A DNA stretch of 64,000 bases from Monoplex corrugatus (GCA_030674185.1 CM060307.1:43575181-43639180); one strand, 5' to 3'; counted from the first letter of the stretch, positions 1 through 50,167 are shown. Numbers and translations: made by a program. Notes: generated from the sequence alone by a model not told the origin.

Positions 1-104
1 CAGGAATCATTTACATTATCAAATTACACAAACAAACCAAAAGTCATGTGGAAGATGAAGAAAACAAATTTTTAATGTTCTTACCTATATGCAATCTACA
101 ACCA

Positions 105-190
105 GTCACTGCGGCAAAGTGGTTAGCACAGTGAACTGATCATTGAGAAATCCAATCATCAAACCCATAAGTTCATGTCCCGTGGGATTC
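105..190 (+). repeat. Degraded tRNA-derived SINE head
   Basis: The stretch has a box-A-like element (gcggcaaagtggttagca) followed about 50 bases later by a degenerate box B (aagttcatgtcccg), the layout of an RNA polymerase III promoter from a tRNA-derived SINE. It does not fold as an intact tRNA and box B departs from consensus, so I read it as a SINE relic and not a tRNA gene. Confidence 0.4.
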
Positions 191-337
191 TATGGCCTTG
201 ACCAGTTTGTTTCGAGAGTTAAGCACACTAAGGGCTAACTGGGAAAACACAGTCATGTCATATCCAATTCACGAATGCATTATAAAGGGTGTTGCTGAAA
301 TATCGAAACAATGTGTCTGCGTATCTCTTAGGCCTGG

Positions 338-464
<127 letters not shown>

Positions 465-740
465 TATGTGTGTAGAGTACAGATCCATGCTATGCAGTCT
501 CAATCCAGAATGAAGTTCATGTAGCGTTATCATTGTCGTTATTATTCTACCATTATGGGCTAATTCATAAAAAATCATATTAGATTTGTGACCCTTCATG
601 CCATGCTCTCATGATGACCTCAGTTTTAGTGAGTTTGGAGATGTGTTGGAGACAACCAAAATCACAGACATGGGGAGGAGGGGAGGGGGCAATAACACAC
701 AGATGGGCCATATTTGATATTAAAAAAATTGGATTCTTAC

Positions 741-870
741 CTACAATTTTCCTGTGGGTAAAGTCCTGGATGACCACAGGCTTCGTTTCTTCGTATCTAC
801 GTGGCATGCCTTGATATCTTGGAGCCAGCTGAGGAAATTTGACAGAATTGTAGGAGGCTGCTAAATCCAT
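741..870 (-). CDS. First coding exon of a divergent, unidentified gene (runs off the left edge)
   Basis: Reading the minus strand from 870, an ATG in good context (A at -3, G at +4) opens 43 codons beginning MDLAASYNSVKFPQLAPRYQ and ending in THRKIV. A consensus donor, G|GTAAGA, follows on the minus strand at 740-735, so the exon ends in phase 1. The frame stays open a little upstream of the ATG, but no pyrimidine-rich acceptor precedes it, so I take 870 as the start. The codons look protein-like (mixed polar and basic residues, no low complexity), unlike the CA-repeat frames nearby. The gene points away from the PGC-1 gene, and about 500 bp separate its ATG from the next promoter-like patch, so a shared bidirectional promoter is possible. 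I do not recognise the protein. Later exons would lie left of position 580 or outside the window; I could not place one. Confidence 0.5.
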
Positions 871-1335
871 TTTTGCGGTTACAGAGGATGCAAACTGAAA
901 TTCCCTTTCACTATCTGTCGGATTAGGCCTGTTTTTACGTTTTTTTTTTCTTTTGTTTTTAAAACTGCTGAAAATGGCCGTCTAAGCTTGGCTTCCACAC
1001 AGCACAGATTGATCCTTTTCGATACGTCGAGCCGCTGAACTTGTGTGAATGTTGTTTAATGCTAACTTTTGAATGTCCATATTCAACAGACTCAGAACAG
1101 AGCTATTACTACAAGTACAATACTTTACGATTTAAAAAAAAAAAAGTAAAAACATCAGATTTTGAAAAAACGTTAAAAGTTAGCTGAATATCTCCACTTT
1201 CTTCACATTAAAGACAAAGTGCAGAAAAAGAACTTGAAAGTGACTTTTCACACGAAGCATGCTTTGCAAAGAATATACTTGCGGACATGTTTTTTTAGCG
1301 TCTGCTACATTTGTATGTCGTTGCCATGAATGATG

Positions 1336-1390
1336 TCTCGCGAGACGTGAGAAGATACGGGATATTTGACGTCATAGTGGGGGCTAATGG
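1336..1390. promoter_or_regulatory. CpG-type core promoter candidate (TCTCGCGAGA, CRE, ATGGCGG)
   Basis: Three promoter motifs fall within 55 bp: the perfect palindrome TCTCGCGAGA at 1336-1345 (in vertebrates a CpG-island promoter element bound by BANP), a full cAMP-response element TGACGTCA at 1367-1374, and a YY1/TISU-like AATGGCGG at 1386-1393. CpGs are locally dense in otherwise AT-rich DNA. It sits between the minus-strand exon at 741-870 and the plus-strand PGC-1 gene. It most likely drives a 5' exon ending at the donor TCTG|GTGAGT (exon end 1466), but it could serve both directions. A CRE is notable because the vertebrate PPARGC1A promoter is induced through CREB; that link is inference only. 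Confidence 0.55.
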
Positions 1391-1466
1391 CGGTAGGACC
1401 TAGTACTGTCATGATGTTCTGTCTGTTAGTGCTACGTAGGCCTTTTGTTTGTGTTGCTGCATTCTG
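1387..1466 (+). other. Candidate 5' leader exon of the PGC-1 gene, with an upstream ORF
   Basis: A strong donor, TCTG|GTGAGT, follows position 1466, downstream of the promoter-like patch. The ATG at 1387 opens 26 codons. If this exon were spliced straight to 8823, the terminal TG would join the first A of that exon to make TGA, so the reading frame would stop exactly at the junction. It therefore fits an untranslated leader with an upstream ORF, not the coding start. No transcript evidence is available. Confidence 0.3.
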
Positions 1467-1984
1467 GTGAGTTCATTTTCAATCGTTAAATCATGTGTGA
1501 ATAGGCAGAGGTTCTTTTAAATTGTAGTGGCTTTTTGTGTTGTTTATGGGAACTAAAAAGCGAGACAGGACAACATACTTTCTCAATCTGTCGTAGCGCA
1601 CGTGGTAGGATTCATGAATGGAACTAGTACTAGATCTAGATCTACGTATGTAAAATGATGTTATCCCACAAAATGTTAAGCTTTTTCTTTTAAATCACAT
1701 GTGTACTGAAAAGAGCAGAAAGAAACTTTATAACAGTAAGAAAAAGTTCTTTGCTTGATTGTCGGTGACGAAAGTCACGACTTTTTGGAGAATTTTGGAA
1801 CGTTTTGCTACACATGATGATTGATTGATATCAGTTGACATTCTCAGATTCTGACGTTGCAAACATCTGACAGCGTCGCGTGCCCCCCATTTTCTTCATT
1901 AATTTAAAGGCACCGCAACTTTGGAACGGCTGAACCAACTGAAAAGAATTGATTGTCAGTAGAAAGGTCTTATTTACCCAACTG

Positions 1985-2452
1985 AACTTTGAAAACGTTG
2001 CATCAATTCATCAAACTGAACCGATAATGTTGGACGGGTGTGAGGCGTGGACAGTCGACATGCAAAGCCAGAACAAGATTGAGGCAGCTGAGATGTGGTT
2101 TCAAAGAAGAATGTTGAGAGTTCCATGGACAGCAGAGAAAACAAACCAGACAGTCTTGGTGGAGGCAGACACAAGAATATCATTGATAAAGGAAAGATTA
2201 GGAAAAGACAGGGAACATTTATGGGCCATTCTGTGAGGAAAGGGGAATTGGAGCACCTGGTCACACCAGGAAAGCTGGAGGGAAAGAGCATCAGGTAGAC
2301 CCAGGGAGAAAATATAGGACGGATTTGTAGGGTGGCTGAGGACAAAGAGGGTGGAAGAAGCGCTTCCGGCAACAAGGGATCTATAGATTAGATGCATGTG
2401 GAGGGCCCTGATCACCAGTGCCATGTGGCAGGGCACATGATGATGATGACTT
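1985..2452 (+). mobile_element. Non-LTR retrotransposon 3' end, family F1 (relic)
   Basis: The frame reads a C-terminal segment typical of RTE/BovB-like and related LINE polyproteins: GCEAWTVDMQSQNKIEAAEM, then RRMLRVPWTAEKTNQTVL, continuing after a frameshift as KRQGTFMGHSVRKGELEHL. The copy is 5'-truncated (only the region after the reverse transcriptase remains) and ends in a (GAT)n tail near 2438-2452. Minus-strand copies of the same family lie at 17.4-18.8 and 36.3-37.5 kb and share this tail. Not functional. Confidence 0.85.
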
Positions 2453-3496
2453 AAAGCTGAGCTGAAATGCAGAAATAGTATCGTCATGAAAGTTGAATCA
2501 AAGAGTATAATACCTTTTCCAATAATAGGGCCTAGGCACTATGTTTTGTGCATGTGGGCCTATTGTTTGTTTTGCTTTTGTTTTGTTTTGATTTTTTGGT
2601 AGTTATGCTTGATAAAAGCCAGTTGGCAAAAAATTTACACCTGTCTAGTCTTGTCTTTTTGTTGTCCTTTATATGTTGCACTTGGTAAAGTTGTTGTACT
2701 GGATAAAGACCAGTTGGCCAAAAATTTGCATCTGTCTTGTTGCATCATCTGCGCATTCTGATTCTGTTTTTATTTATTTCTTGTTCTGATTGAAAAATGC
2801 TAAGCAAAGCCCGAAGGTGATATAATCATGATAAAATGCAATGGTTAGCCTATTCATTATTATAAATGACTCATGACTATGGAATAATTATTGTGATGAA
2901 GAATTATTCTTGAAAGTTTAAAATCCTGTGTACCTGGCAGACCTAGGCCCTGTTCATTTCAGGTTTGTCTTGAAATTTGCAGAGTAGGCTTATGAATACT
3001 GTGATATTGATAACAAATTTCAGTCATGATGAATATTATCATTTTGAGTCGACACATAATTAGCTCAGTTAGGCCTATGTGATATGGATAATGATGATGA
3101 TGTCTGTACGGTGATTTATAAGTATTACACATTAAGTGATTAATGTAATATGTATCTGATGCGCAGAGTTAAGATCTGTGTATTACTTAAAGTAAAACCT
3201 GTCACATTTATTTTGAAGCATCAGTTGATTTTCTTTGGGTCACGCATACATCTGCACTTACAAGTTACATTTAAACTTAAAGACACCTATACTCATAAAC
3301 AGCTGAACACATGGACACATTTAGTTATGAATTAGGTCTGTTTCATGTTTCATGGATTCATTAAAGAGAAAATGTCACTTTGTGTAGAGTTGGCAGTGAC
3401 ATCAGGATTTTGGAAGATCGTCTTCACTCCATCAGTCCATGACTTATTCTCGCTCTTTGGCCACATATAGTATTTGCCCTTGTGCCTTGGCCCTCA

Positions 3497-3601
3497 GCCA
3501 GTTCACAAGCAGTTCATTGGTTGTGTCATCATTTTTCAACTCCTGTAATGGAGACTTCTCAAACTGAGGAAGAGAGTGATACTCTGAGCGTGGAAAGACG
3601 G
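3497..3601 (+). CDS. Candidate first coding exon of the PGC-1 gene
   Basis: An acceptor-like run ends in ccctcag at 3496. The ATG at 3548 has G at -3 and G at +4 and opens 18 codons, METSQTEEESDTLSVERR, followed exactly in phase 0 by the donor GTAAAG at 3602. Phase 0 is what the first recognised exon (8823) needs, and an acidic start suits an activation domain. Against it: the window immediately downstream (from about 3.7 kb) is a decayed retrotransposon, and this segment could be part of that or another repeat. Other coding starts in the 1.5-8.8 kb interval cannot be excluded. Confidence 0.25.
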
Positions 3602-3711
3602 GTAAAGGGAAGAGTTTGTGCCAGACTCAGTATGGCCCTACAAAACCACAACTTTTATCAGTGATATTAGTGATGTTGTGGCATGGCGTGCTTATGCCTA
3701 GACAGTGTAGG

Positions 3712-5590
3712 CCTGTGCGTATGAATCAGTCCTGCGTAAGATGATTCAAATGGCCCTGGAGACATACCATGTCCCAAAGAACATCTGAGAAATGCTGAAG
3801 AAGTATTTCCATGGCTTCCCAATGCGGTTTTCCACAAAAGAATAGGCTACAGATTGGATAAATTCGGAAGTAGGCATAGCCATGGGCTGTGCAATTTCTC
3901 CAATATTGTTCATGTTAGCAATGGAGGTCATCCAGAAGGCAGCAGTGAGGACTTCAGGCCCAACTGACCTCGGAAACAGATACCAAATGTCCCCTCTTAA
4001 AGCCTTCATGGACAACACGGCAGTGCTTTCCACAAAGGAAGAACAGACACGCTGGATCCTGAAGCAGTTGGACAAAGTCGTTGCCTCATCTAAGGTGAAT
4101 TTCAAACTGAGAAAGTCATGGAGCTTGTCACTGAGGAAAGGTAAACCGTAAAGTAGACGCTACAGTAATGTTTACAGTCACCAATCAGTCCATTCCAACA
4201 GCAACAGAGGACCCAGTGAAAAGCTTCAGAAGGTGGTATGACAACTACCTGATATACAAAAGGGTAAGGAAACCAAGCAAATGGAGGTAATAGACCTCTG
4301 TGGCCTTCTTGCCAAATATAAAGTGTGGTGCCTCAGTTCATGCTGATTCCAAAGCTCCTCTGGCCTCTGTTGATATACAATATCTGCGCTAGCACAGTGG
4401 AATCAGTGGAGGCCAAAATCAACAAATGCACAAAGAAATGGCTTGGTGTCCCACCCAGTCTCATTGACATTGCACTCTATTGTCGCCAGGCAAAGCTGAA
4501 ACTATCCCTAAAATCTATTGTTGATGAGGTCAAAGCATGCTTGAAGACTGGAGATACGGTTGTTAGATCAATCCAGCCTAAGCTGAGGACTGGTACTGTG
4601 TAGGAATTGGAAAGTCGAGGAGGCACTGGTCGCAGCAAAAGAAAACCGCATTGTCAGAGAAATAATAGGGCATACGCAGACCAACAGGCAGGGACTGGGA
4701 TCAACAAAAATGGAATGGTGGTCAAAGGCCAACGGGAAGGCAAAAAGAGATGGAACTAATATAAAAGATGAAGAAAGAAGAGGATGCCACAAGACTTCAG
4801 AAGGCATTTCAGCAAGGCCAACAGGGGCAGTGGACAACTTGTGAAAATGCACTCCAAAGAAGTCAGAGCTGGAATGATTTGTGGCATGTGGCCCCTCTCA
4901 GAATCGGTTTCATCCTCAGATCTGTGTATGACCTCCTGCCCTTGAATGCTAATCTGGTGAAATGGGGGAAATCAGATAACCATGCTTGCCCACTCTGCAA
5001 GGGCAAACAGAAAGTGGAACCATGTCCTGAAATCATGCAACGTAACGCAAACCCAAGGAAGGTACACAAGGACTGAAGGAGGCACAATCAAGTGCTACAA
5101 AAGATAACACACAAGCAATCAGCACTGTGACCAGCGCTGCCAGAGGAAAAACCTTGCCACCAGAGGTTCCAACAATCTTCTACATGGCAGGAGGCAAGAA
5201 AATGTGGTCTGAAAAAGATGTGACACCTAGAGCATGAGGGTCTGCTGGGAGAAGCAGACAACTGGGAGTGCACAGCAGATCTCCCATAATGGAATAAAAC
5301 ACCCAGAAATCATCAGCAGGAGTGGCATGAGACTGGACATTTATCCAAAATAAGTGATTCTAATCGAGCCAACTGTACCATACAAAGGTAGACTTGAGGA
5401 AGCCCATATAGATCTACAAGACTGAAAACTCAGAAAAGTATGCCAGTCTAGCCAGTAACTTGAGGACATCTGGCTTTCAAGCCAACGTCCTCGCCAGAAA
5501 GGTTGGAGTAAGGGGTTTGATAGGCACATCGGCCTATGATCTCATGAAGCAGCTATCAATTTCGGGGAGAAAGAGGACCAGAGCTCGACT
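3712..5590 (+). mobile_element. Decayed non-LTR retrotransposon, family F2
   Basis: Several plus-strand frames in succession spell a broken LINE polyprotein. The reverse-transcriptase core reads EVGIAMGCAISPILFMLAME and, further on, AFMDNTAVLSTKEEQTRWIL, where a YxDD-type catalytic box has become FMDN. Downstream come a WNDLWHVAPLRIGFILRSVY block and a zinc-knuckle-like CPLCKGKQKVEPC, the order seen in a LINE family common in molluscs and cnidarians. Stops and frameshifts break the frame many times, so it is dead. It is inserted in the first intron(s) of the PGC-1 gene and is followed directly by a MITE at 5590. Confidence 0.75.
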
Positions 5591-5755
5591 GCAAAAACTG
5601 AACCATTTGACTCCCTCACCTTATCCACCTGCTTCCTGCAGGAAGCTGGTGGATTAGTGAGGGAGTCAAACGGTTCAGTTTTGGCTTTGCTATCATAGAG
5701 GATGATGCTGGATCAGTGGATGCCGTTGGACAGGGTGTGGGAGTCGAAGGGTTAA
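5590..5755. mobile_element. TTAA-bounded palindromic MITE, copy A
   Basis: An inner hairpin (tttgactccctcacc ... gtgagggagtcaaa) is followed by the element's right end, gggagtcgaagggttaa, finishing in TTAA at 5752-5755. The left terminal repeat is missing or replaced. Further copies at 6271, 37718 and 50894 define the family. TTAA targets with termini starting CCCTTTG suggest a piggyBac-related non-autonomous element (inference). Confidence 0.7.
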
Positions 5756-5779
5756 GACATCCCTCCAAAGGGTGATTTT

Positions 5780-5835
5780 TGCCATGAGAAATCTCACCAT
5801 CTAGTGAGATGGTAGGTTCGATTCCCAGAGGACAA
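5780..5835 (+). repeat. tRNA-like 3' half (box B) fragment
   Basis: The sequence ggtaggttcgattcccag is a near-perfect B box, preceded by the short stem ctcaccatctagtgag. No matching 5' half or box A is present because the MITE ends just upstream, so this is a SINE fragment and not a tRNA gene. Confidence 0.4.
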
Positions 5836-5869
5836 ATTTCTATTTTAAAAAAAATGGCGGCAGCAGCGG

Positions 5870-6040
5870 GGCATCCAGAACCTGGATGCGTCCTGGCCAC
5901 TTTAGAGTTTCAGGAGTGAAGGGCCGAAACATTTGCTTGACAGGGGTTTCTCCTTTCAGGATCTTCTGCTGTCCAGCATTCCGTGTATATATATATATAT
6001 AACATGTATAATATATATGTATATATATATAATAAGCCAT
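5870..6040. repeat. Hairpin plus (AT)n segment with a short minus-strand frame
   Basis: An 8-bp perfect hairpin with a 3-base loop (gcatccag-aac-ctggatgc) lies at about 5873-5891. A minus-strand frame follows it (ILKGETPVKQMFRPFTPETL), then an (AT)n tract. I read it as an unclassified transposon fragment. Nothing in it supports a host gene. Confidence 0.3.
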
Positions 6041-6270
6041 GTTACCCACAAGAGCCTCAGTCTTGGTGATCAGTCAGCTGTTTTTAACAGTCAAGTTTGT
6101 AATGTTGCAAGCAGCTGTCTTTGACAGTTTCTAAAGTTATTATATTATTCATAAACATTACTTTCTAGTAGTAAGAAACTCGTCTATTTCTAATTATATA
6201 TATATATATATATCATCATGTTATTATATATTGTTATATAGTCTCCAGATACTGGGACAAGCATGTGTCC

Positions 6271-6358
6271 TAACCCTTCGACTCCCTTGCCCTGTCCAAC
6301 CAGTCAAAGGGTTAGGTTTTTGCAGTTGGTGGATAGGGTGAGGGAGTCAAAGGGTTAA
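6271..6358. mobile_element. TTAA-bounded palindromic MITE, copy B (short)
   Basis: The left end reads ctaacccttcgactccc and the right end gggagtcaaagggttaa, an 88-bp internally deleted copy of the family. The right TTAA is intact; the left one has decayed to CTAA. Confidence 0.7.
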
Positions 6359-6591
6359 AACAGACATCTTCTCTGATTGGCTGAACAGGAATTATGAGTT
6401 CTTTCATTTTATAGTACCTTTTAATGATAATGGACATGTATTTTAATTTTTATTGTGCTGGCTGAAACCCAAAACACTTTACAGTAGTGAACACAAAAAT
6501 GACGGCCAAATGTAGCAGCTCACACAGATATATAGAATTATGCAAATGACAAAATATACACCATCATTGAGAAACATCTACATTCTTACAG

Positions 6592-6593
<2 letters not shown>

Positions 6594-6659
<66 letters not shown>

Positions 6660-6707
6660 CACACACACACACAACACACACACACACACACACAACACAC
6701 AACACAC

Positions 6708-6750
<43 letters not shown>
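6594..6750. repeat. (CA)n microsatellite with AACACAC interruptions
   Basis: About 75 CA units with periodic extra A residues (acacaacaca). Its right flank, ctggaaaagcagaaatggtc, is repeated next to the (CA)n tract at 30830, so the microsatellite was copied together with its flank. Confidence 0.95.
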
Positions 6751-6751
<1 letters not shown>

Positions 6752-7599
6752 ACACTGGAAAAGCAGAAATGGTCTTAAATAGTAGTTCAGGAGGCATGTC
6801 TGAAAATGTGTATTTTAGTGTTGACTTTTAGTTAGTGAGAGAAGTGCAGTGACTGAGAGCCGAAAGTAAAAGATTCAGTATTTGCATTCTAAGGCACAGA
6901 TTCCAGTGTTTGTTATCTAAGACACTTAGAGTATGTCCGCCATGCTGAAAAGGGGGTTTGCAAAAGATTCTGCTGTCTGAAGAAGAGTGAAAATTTCTGA
7001 AGTGAAAGGAGAGTGGATTTTGACAAGTACATGTAGGTACAGTGGTGCAATACCAGTGATGATTTGAAAGAAAGGACAACATACCTTGTATTGAATCTCT
7101 GCTGCTTGGTGCCACTGCAGTGAAATTTTTTTAGAGTTTACAATGAACTGTTTACATGACTTGAGAATAAGTCTAGGTGTGGTGCTCAGAACCTCAATGA
7201 CACTCAGAAAATAGTGCCAAATTCCTGGCTATGGTAATATGATTTGCAGAACCTCTGAGATGTTTGTGACTTCTACAGTCCACTGTAAACATATTGCAGA
7301 CATTTTCTTTTTAAAAAAAGATTGTACATATTCTTTATTATATGTATTTTACATTGGAATATCAAAACAGTCACCTCATTTGCATACTTGCCAGGATCAG
7401 TGTCACTAATTTTAGTGTGATCTCGCAAGTTATCAGTGGTAGCTGCAAAATAAACTAAAAAAAATTAATACAGACATCTTGATAAATTGATTTCATGCAA
7501 AGCAAAACAGTAGTTTTGTATCATCCAGTTTTAGATTTCAGCATAACACTGTTATTAACAGTCAGAAGCTTCGGAAAGAAAAGCTGAAAGATTTTCAGA

Positions 7600-7880
7600 T
7601 GCACAGTTGTAGAGCTTGGGAGTTATCAGCATAGAAGTGTTATATGATGTTGTGCTGAGTGGCATATGTTGAGGTTTAGAGTGTACAGAGCTTTGGGTGA
7701 CCCCAATATGTAATTTTTACTAGCACGGACTTGGACGTGTACTAGGAGTGACTAAAGCGGTTAGACAGGTATGATAAAATAAAAACCAAGAAAGAGCACC
7801 GCCTTGGATTCTGAAGCCAACAGAAGAGGATAGGATGGTCAGTGGTATTGAAAGAAGCAGAAAGATCCAGTCAGTTTTAT
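7600..7880 (-). mobile_element. Reverse-transcriptase relic, CR1/jockey-like
   Basis: Minus-strand translation gives a decayed RT block: STTDHPILF-like residues, then GFRIQGGALSWFLFYHTCL and further on WGHPKLCTL. This corresponds to the usual LINE order of AFDTVDHxxLL, FGIxGxxLxWFxSYL and GVPQGSVLGP. Both ends are lost and the frame is broken. Nothing else recognisable lies between it and the exon at 8823 except a SINE tail. Confidence 0.45.
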
Positions 7881-8200
7881 CATCACAACAGATACACTGT
7901 GAATTAAACAAACAGGCTGTAAAGTTTTCAGTTCACAGAGGAGAACATGAAGGCACCGCTGGAGCTTTAGCAGGGAGTGCACATAATATGAAAGAGGCTG
8001 AAACAGATGTTGCTGCTGTTGAGATGTATGGAAGAAACTGCAGAAGTCTTACTGAGAAGCAGATGTTGGCAGTACTAGCCAGTAGTACAGAAGAAGTGGT
8101 TGAGAAGATTTTCTGTTTAATTTAAATAGAATTTATGGGGTTAATGGGCACCCAGTCACAGTGAACAGAGAGGACATTCATCATTTCTCGAATGAGTCGG

Positions 8201-8272
8201 TAATGCAACATGAACAAGAAGTCACTGCAAGTGTACTAATGCAACATGAACAAGAAGTCACTGCAAGTGTAC
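8201..8272. repeat. Perfect 36-bp tandem duplication
   Basis: The 36-bp unit taatgcaacatgaacaagaa... occurs twice head to tail without a mismatch, so the duplication is recent. Confidence 0.95.
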
Positions 8273-8702
8273 TGTAAATCACATAAATGCATTGCATGCA
8301 CTATTTGATGGTGTTCACAGGACTGGCTGTTTAACGAAACATAAGTACTAGTTGATCAAGCACACATGCTGTTGAAATTAGTATGTTCTGGTAGCTTTCA
8401 AAGTTTATTAATTGACTTGTCAGTTGAACAGGAAAGATGTTGGAGACCAATTCAAAAATGAAAATATCACCAGAAACAAAAATCCACCAGAAGGAGAGCA
8501 CAAGAAATGAACCTTGCTAAAAGCTGCTATTTCATGATGATATTTGCCAAAATCAAGCACCACTCACACAATCAAAAATTGCACAGATACAGCAAACAGT
8601 AGATACTAGAGGAACAGATGACTCCAATCCCAGGGCAAGAGACTTTGACCTTCCATGTCATTGTTAATTTGCTTAATAATAGACATTGTTGATTGAAATA
8701 TT

Positions 8703-8757
8703 TATTAACCCTGATATGGCTCAACGCAGTCGGGTACGCTTTAAACAACAATAACAC
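8703..8757 (+). repeat. R2 SINE-like 3' tail
   Basis: It carries the family's end signature aaccctgatatggctcaacg, then cagtcggg and gctttaaacaacaataac. Other copies are at 10.55, 34.1, 34.35, 35.4 and 56.5 kb. Confidence 0.65.
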
Positions 8758-8822
8758 TATTAGGAATGAAGTAGCATGTAGGTGATGAAGATTGACAAAA
8801 ACAAATTTTGCTTTATTTTCAG

Positions 8823-44493
<35,671 letters not shown>

Positions 44494-44501
44494 TTGAGCA
44501 G

Positions 44502-44575
44502 GTTGTGTGCTGTGGAAGGGTTGTGTGCTGTGGAAGGGTTGTGTGCTGTGGAAGGGTTGTGTGCTGCTGAAGGGG
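44502..44575. repeat. 18-bp tandem repeat in the 3' UTR
   Basis: Four copies of ttgtgtgctgtggaaggg start 8 bp after the PGC-1 stop codon; the last copy carries a change (gctgctgaagg). The unit is an exact multiple of three, but the coding frame is already closed. Confidence 0.95.
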
Positions 44576-45032
44576 AGAGGGGAGGTAATAGGAAAACTTC
44601 CTTACAAGTGCCAATCAGCAGCATATGAACAGGTTCTTTTTCTGATTTTTGCCAACATCATGATCATGGTTTTAACTCTTTCACTTTCTCACTCTATGTC
44701 CGCCAGTTTATCTTAATGTATGACTGGGATTTGTTGTTGTTTTTGTTGAGTTTTTATATGAACCGTGATGGCATGCAGGTACATGAAGCGCCTTGTTCTT
44801 TTATTGTGTGTGCATCATTTATCTTCTTCTGTTGGTCCTTTTGTGTTGTTGTTTTTTTTGTTCCCTGCTCTTTTTTTTTCTCATTTCCTTTCTTGTTGGG
44901 GGTATTCTTTGATAGAGTCATGGACTTGAGGTCTGATATCTCAAGTTCTGTCTCAGTTCATAACATTTTAAGTGTGGCCCGATTGCTACCCATTTTAATG
45001 TTTCCATCATTTTGTTTTTCTTATTGTTTCAT

Positions 45033-48182
<3,150 letters not shown>

Positions 48183-48589
48183 ATAGTTCCCTTCTTCCCC
48201 TCTCCCATCCTTGCCAAACCCCCTTCCCCCCAATAATCTTTGAGTGCAATGACTCCTTGAAGAAATTCCAAAGTCCCCCTCTTGACAAACTCCAAACTCC
48301 CCAATTACTTTTTCATACATTGTATAATACTTATTTTTTGCAATGTGTGAAACCATCTGATATATGGACAGTTTTGTTCATTTTTTCTTCTTCTTTCATA
48401 AAAGTACACAATTTGGTGTTTGGTGGGATGGTTTTCGTCTTGTGTATGACTTTTGATTTTTTAAAGGATTTGTGTTAGTGTAATTTCTTTAAGCTTTCTC
48501 TTTGTATGCAATTGAATGTTGTACTTTATGTTGTTTGTCACAACAGGATGACTGTGAAATTCAGGCTACTCTCCTTTGGAGAACGTGTC

Positions 48590-48735
48590 TCCATCATACA
48601 GCACAACCCATGGATACATTGTTTTTATAATGTGAGAGCATGTCTGTGTCATGGAACACAACACATGGATTCATTTTTGTTAGATGTGAGAGCTTGTTTC
48701 TGTTGCAGCACAACAATGGGTACATTTGAATTAAA
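48590..48735. repeat. About 62-bp tandem repeat, three diverged copies
   Basis: Copies carry cagcacaacccatggataca, aacacaacacatggattcat and cagcacaacaatgggtacat, each followed by tttttat/gt and (a)tgtgagag(c/t). No convincing coding role. Confidence 0.6.
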
Positions 48736-48749
48736 TGTATCTGCCTTGT

Positions 48750-50126
48750 GAAGGACTGTTTGGTGTTATCAGTGTTTTGGTGGAGTATGAGTGTAACAGG
48801 AAGAGATACACATCTCCAGCCAAATTGGTCACCACAACATATTCTGACCACAGCCATATCATGAAGATACATTCCTTTCCTGGACTCTTCATTTCCTGTC
48901 CAAATCCATCCTGCTGTCTGGTCATATTTGCAGGTTGAATTCGACTTGTCTCTGTCACTGGTTCATCTTCCAGCCTGTATGCTATGCCAAATGTCAGTTT
49001 AACATTGAATAAATTCTGGAGTCTTTTTTTCCTTTTGTACAGTTAAAGGAATAAATGTGTGGTGCTTGTGGGTTAACTATTTTGTGCTTTTATGATCATG
49101 ATCCAAAATTGAAAACTTGTTCATTTGCTGATTTATTGGCTTTGCTTTTATTGAAATAACTGCTGCTTCAGGAAGCTTTTGTAACTTACTTGGATATGTT
49201 TTTGCCCGTGTTCTCTGTAGAATTTAATTTAAAGAAATTGTTTGAATTTTCAGTTTTTAGCAAAAATGTAGAATTGGAGGTATAATGAAGGGAGCACCAA
49301 ATAAAAAAAAAATGTATGTGACAAAGTAGCTATCCCAAGATCAGTAGAAAATATCCTGGTTTGCTTCTCACCCTTATTGTCCTTAAAGCACAAAAACAAA
49401 GCATAATTTGTAGCACGTAGTGGTGATGGCAGAAATGTAGTCAGTGATAGTGATTGTGGCAGTAGTGGTAATAGTGCCCCTGTTTCTGATAGTAGTTGCA
49501 ATGGTAGTACCAATTATTGTTTTTGTTTTGGTAGTTGCCTTTCATTTATCTAAAATCATGTATTGATATCGATTGATTGTCTTTATTTTTTGTCTTCATT
49601 CTGAAATCAGTACAGAGTAATTGCTACAGAATATGTATTGTAGAACTAACTCTGACCATGTAACTGAATAATGTGGATGATATACTATTGATTTTTGTCG
49701 CTGACCTATAACATGATAATGTGGAGCTGTACATTGTTGATTTTTGTATCCAGAATCAGTCTTGGTTGTTGTATCTGAGTGTATTGCCAAACAAGTCTTT
49801 GTGCATTTTGGTTGAGTGCATCACCAAATAGTCATGGTGTATGTGGCTGAGCATATTGCCAAACAATCCCCTCTAATTTTGAAAATATTCTCTTTTGAAA
49901 AATGGTGTTGCGTGAACTGCCTTAAAAAGTAGGCTATAGTTGGTAGTGAATTTGCTGATCAATATAATTGTTCAACTGCAGTCGCTCTGTGATACATTCT
50001 GTTGAGATGCAGGTCAGTGCTTTCATTTCACTGCTGATGTGTTACATGAAATCCTGTATATGAGAAATTTTTTTTGTATGTGCACATGTGTGTGTGTGTG
50101 CAAGCATGCATGTATGTGTGCAAGCC

Positions 50127-50167
<41 letters not shown>

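Noticed and set aside
105..190. tRNA gene
   Set aside because: Box A and box B are degenerate and no cloverleaf could be drawn. Also rejected at 5780-5835 (3' half only) and 60053-60100 (no B box).
5870..5960. Hammerhead ribozyme suggested by the gcatccag hairpin followed by gtcctgg and ggccgaaac
   Set aside because: The conserved CUGAUGA core is absent and the order of core elements does not fit any hammerhead permutation on either strand by eye. A covariance-model scan would settle it.
7835..8125. 96-codon plus-strand frame as a coactivator exon
   Set aside because: Its first part is antisense to a reverse-transcriptase relic, and it has no acceptor or donor in a usable phase.
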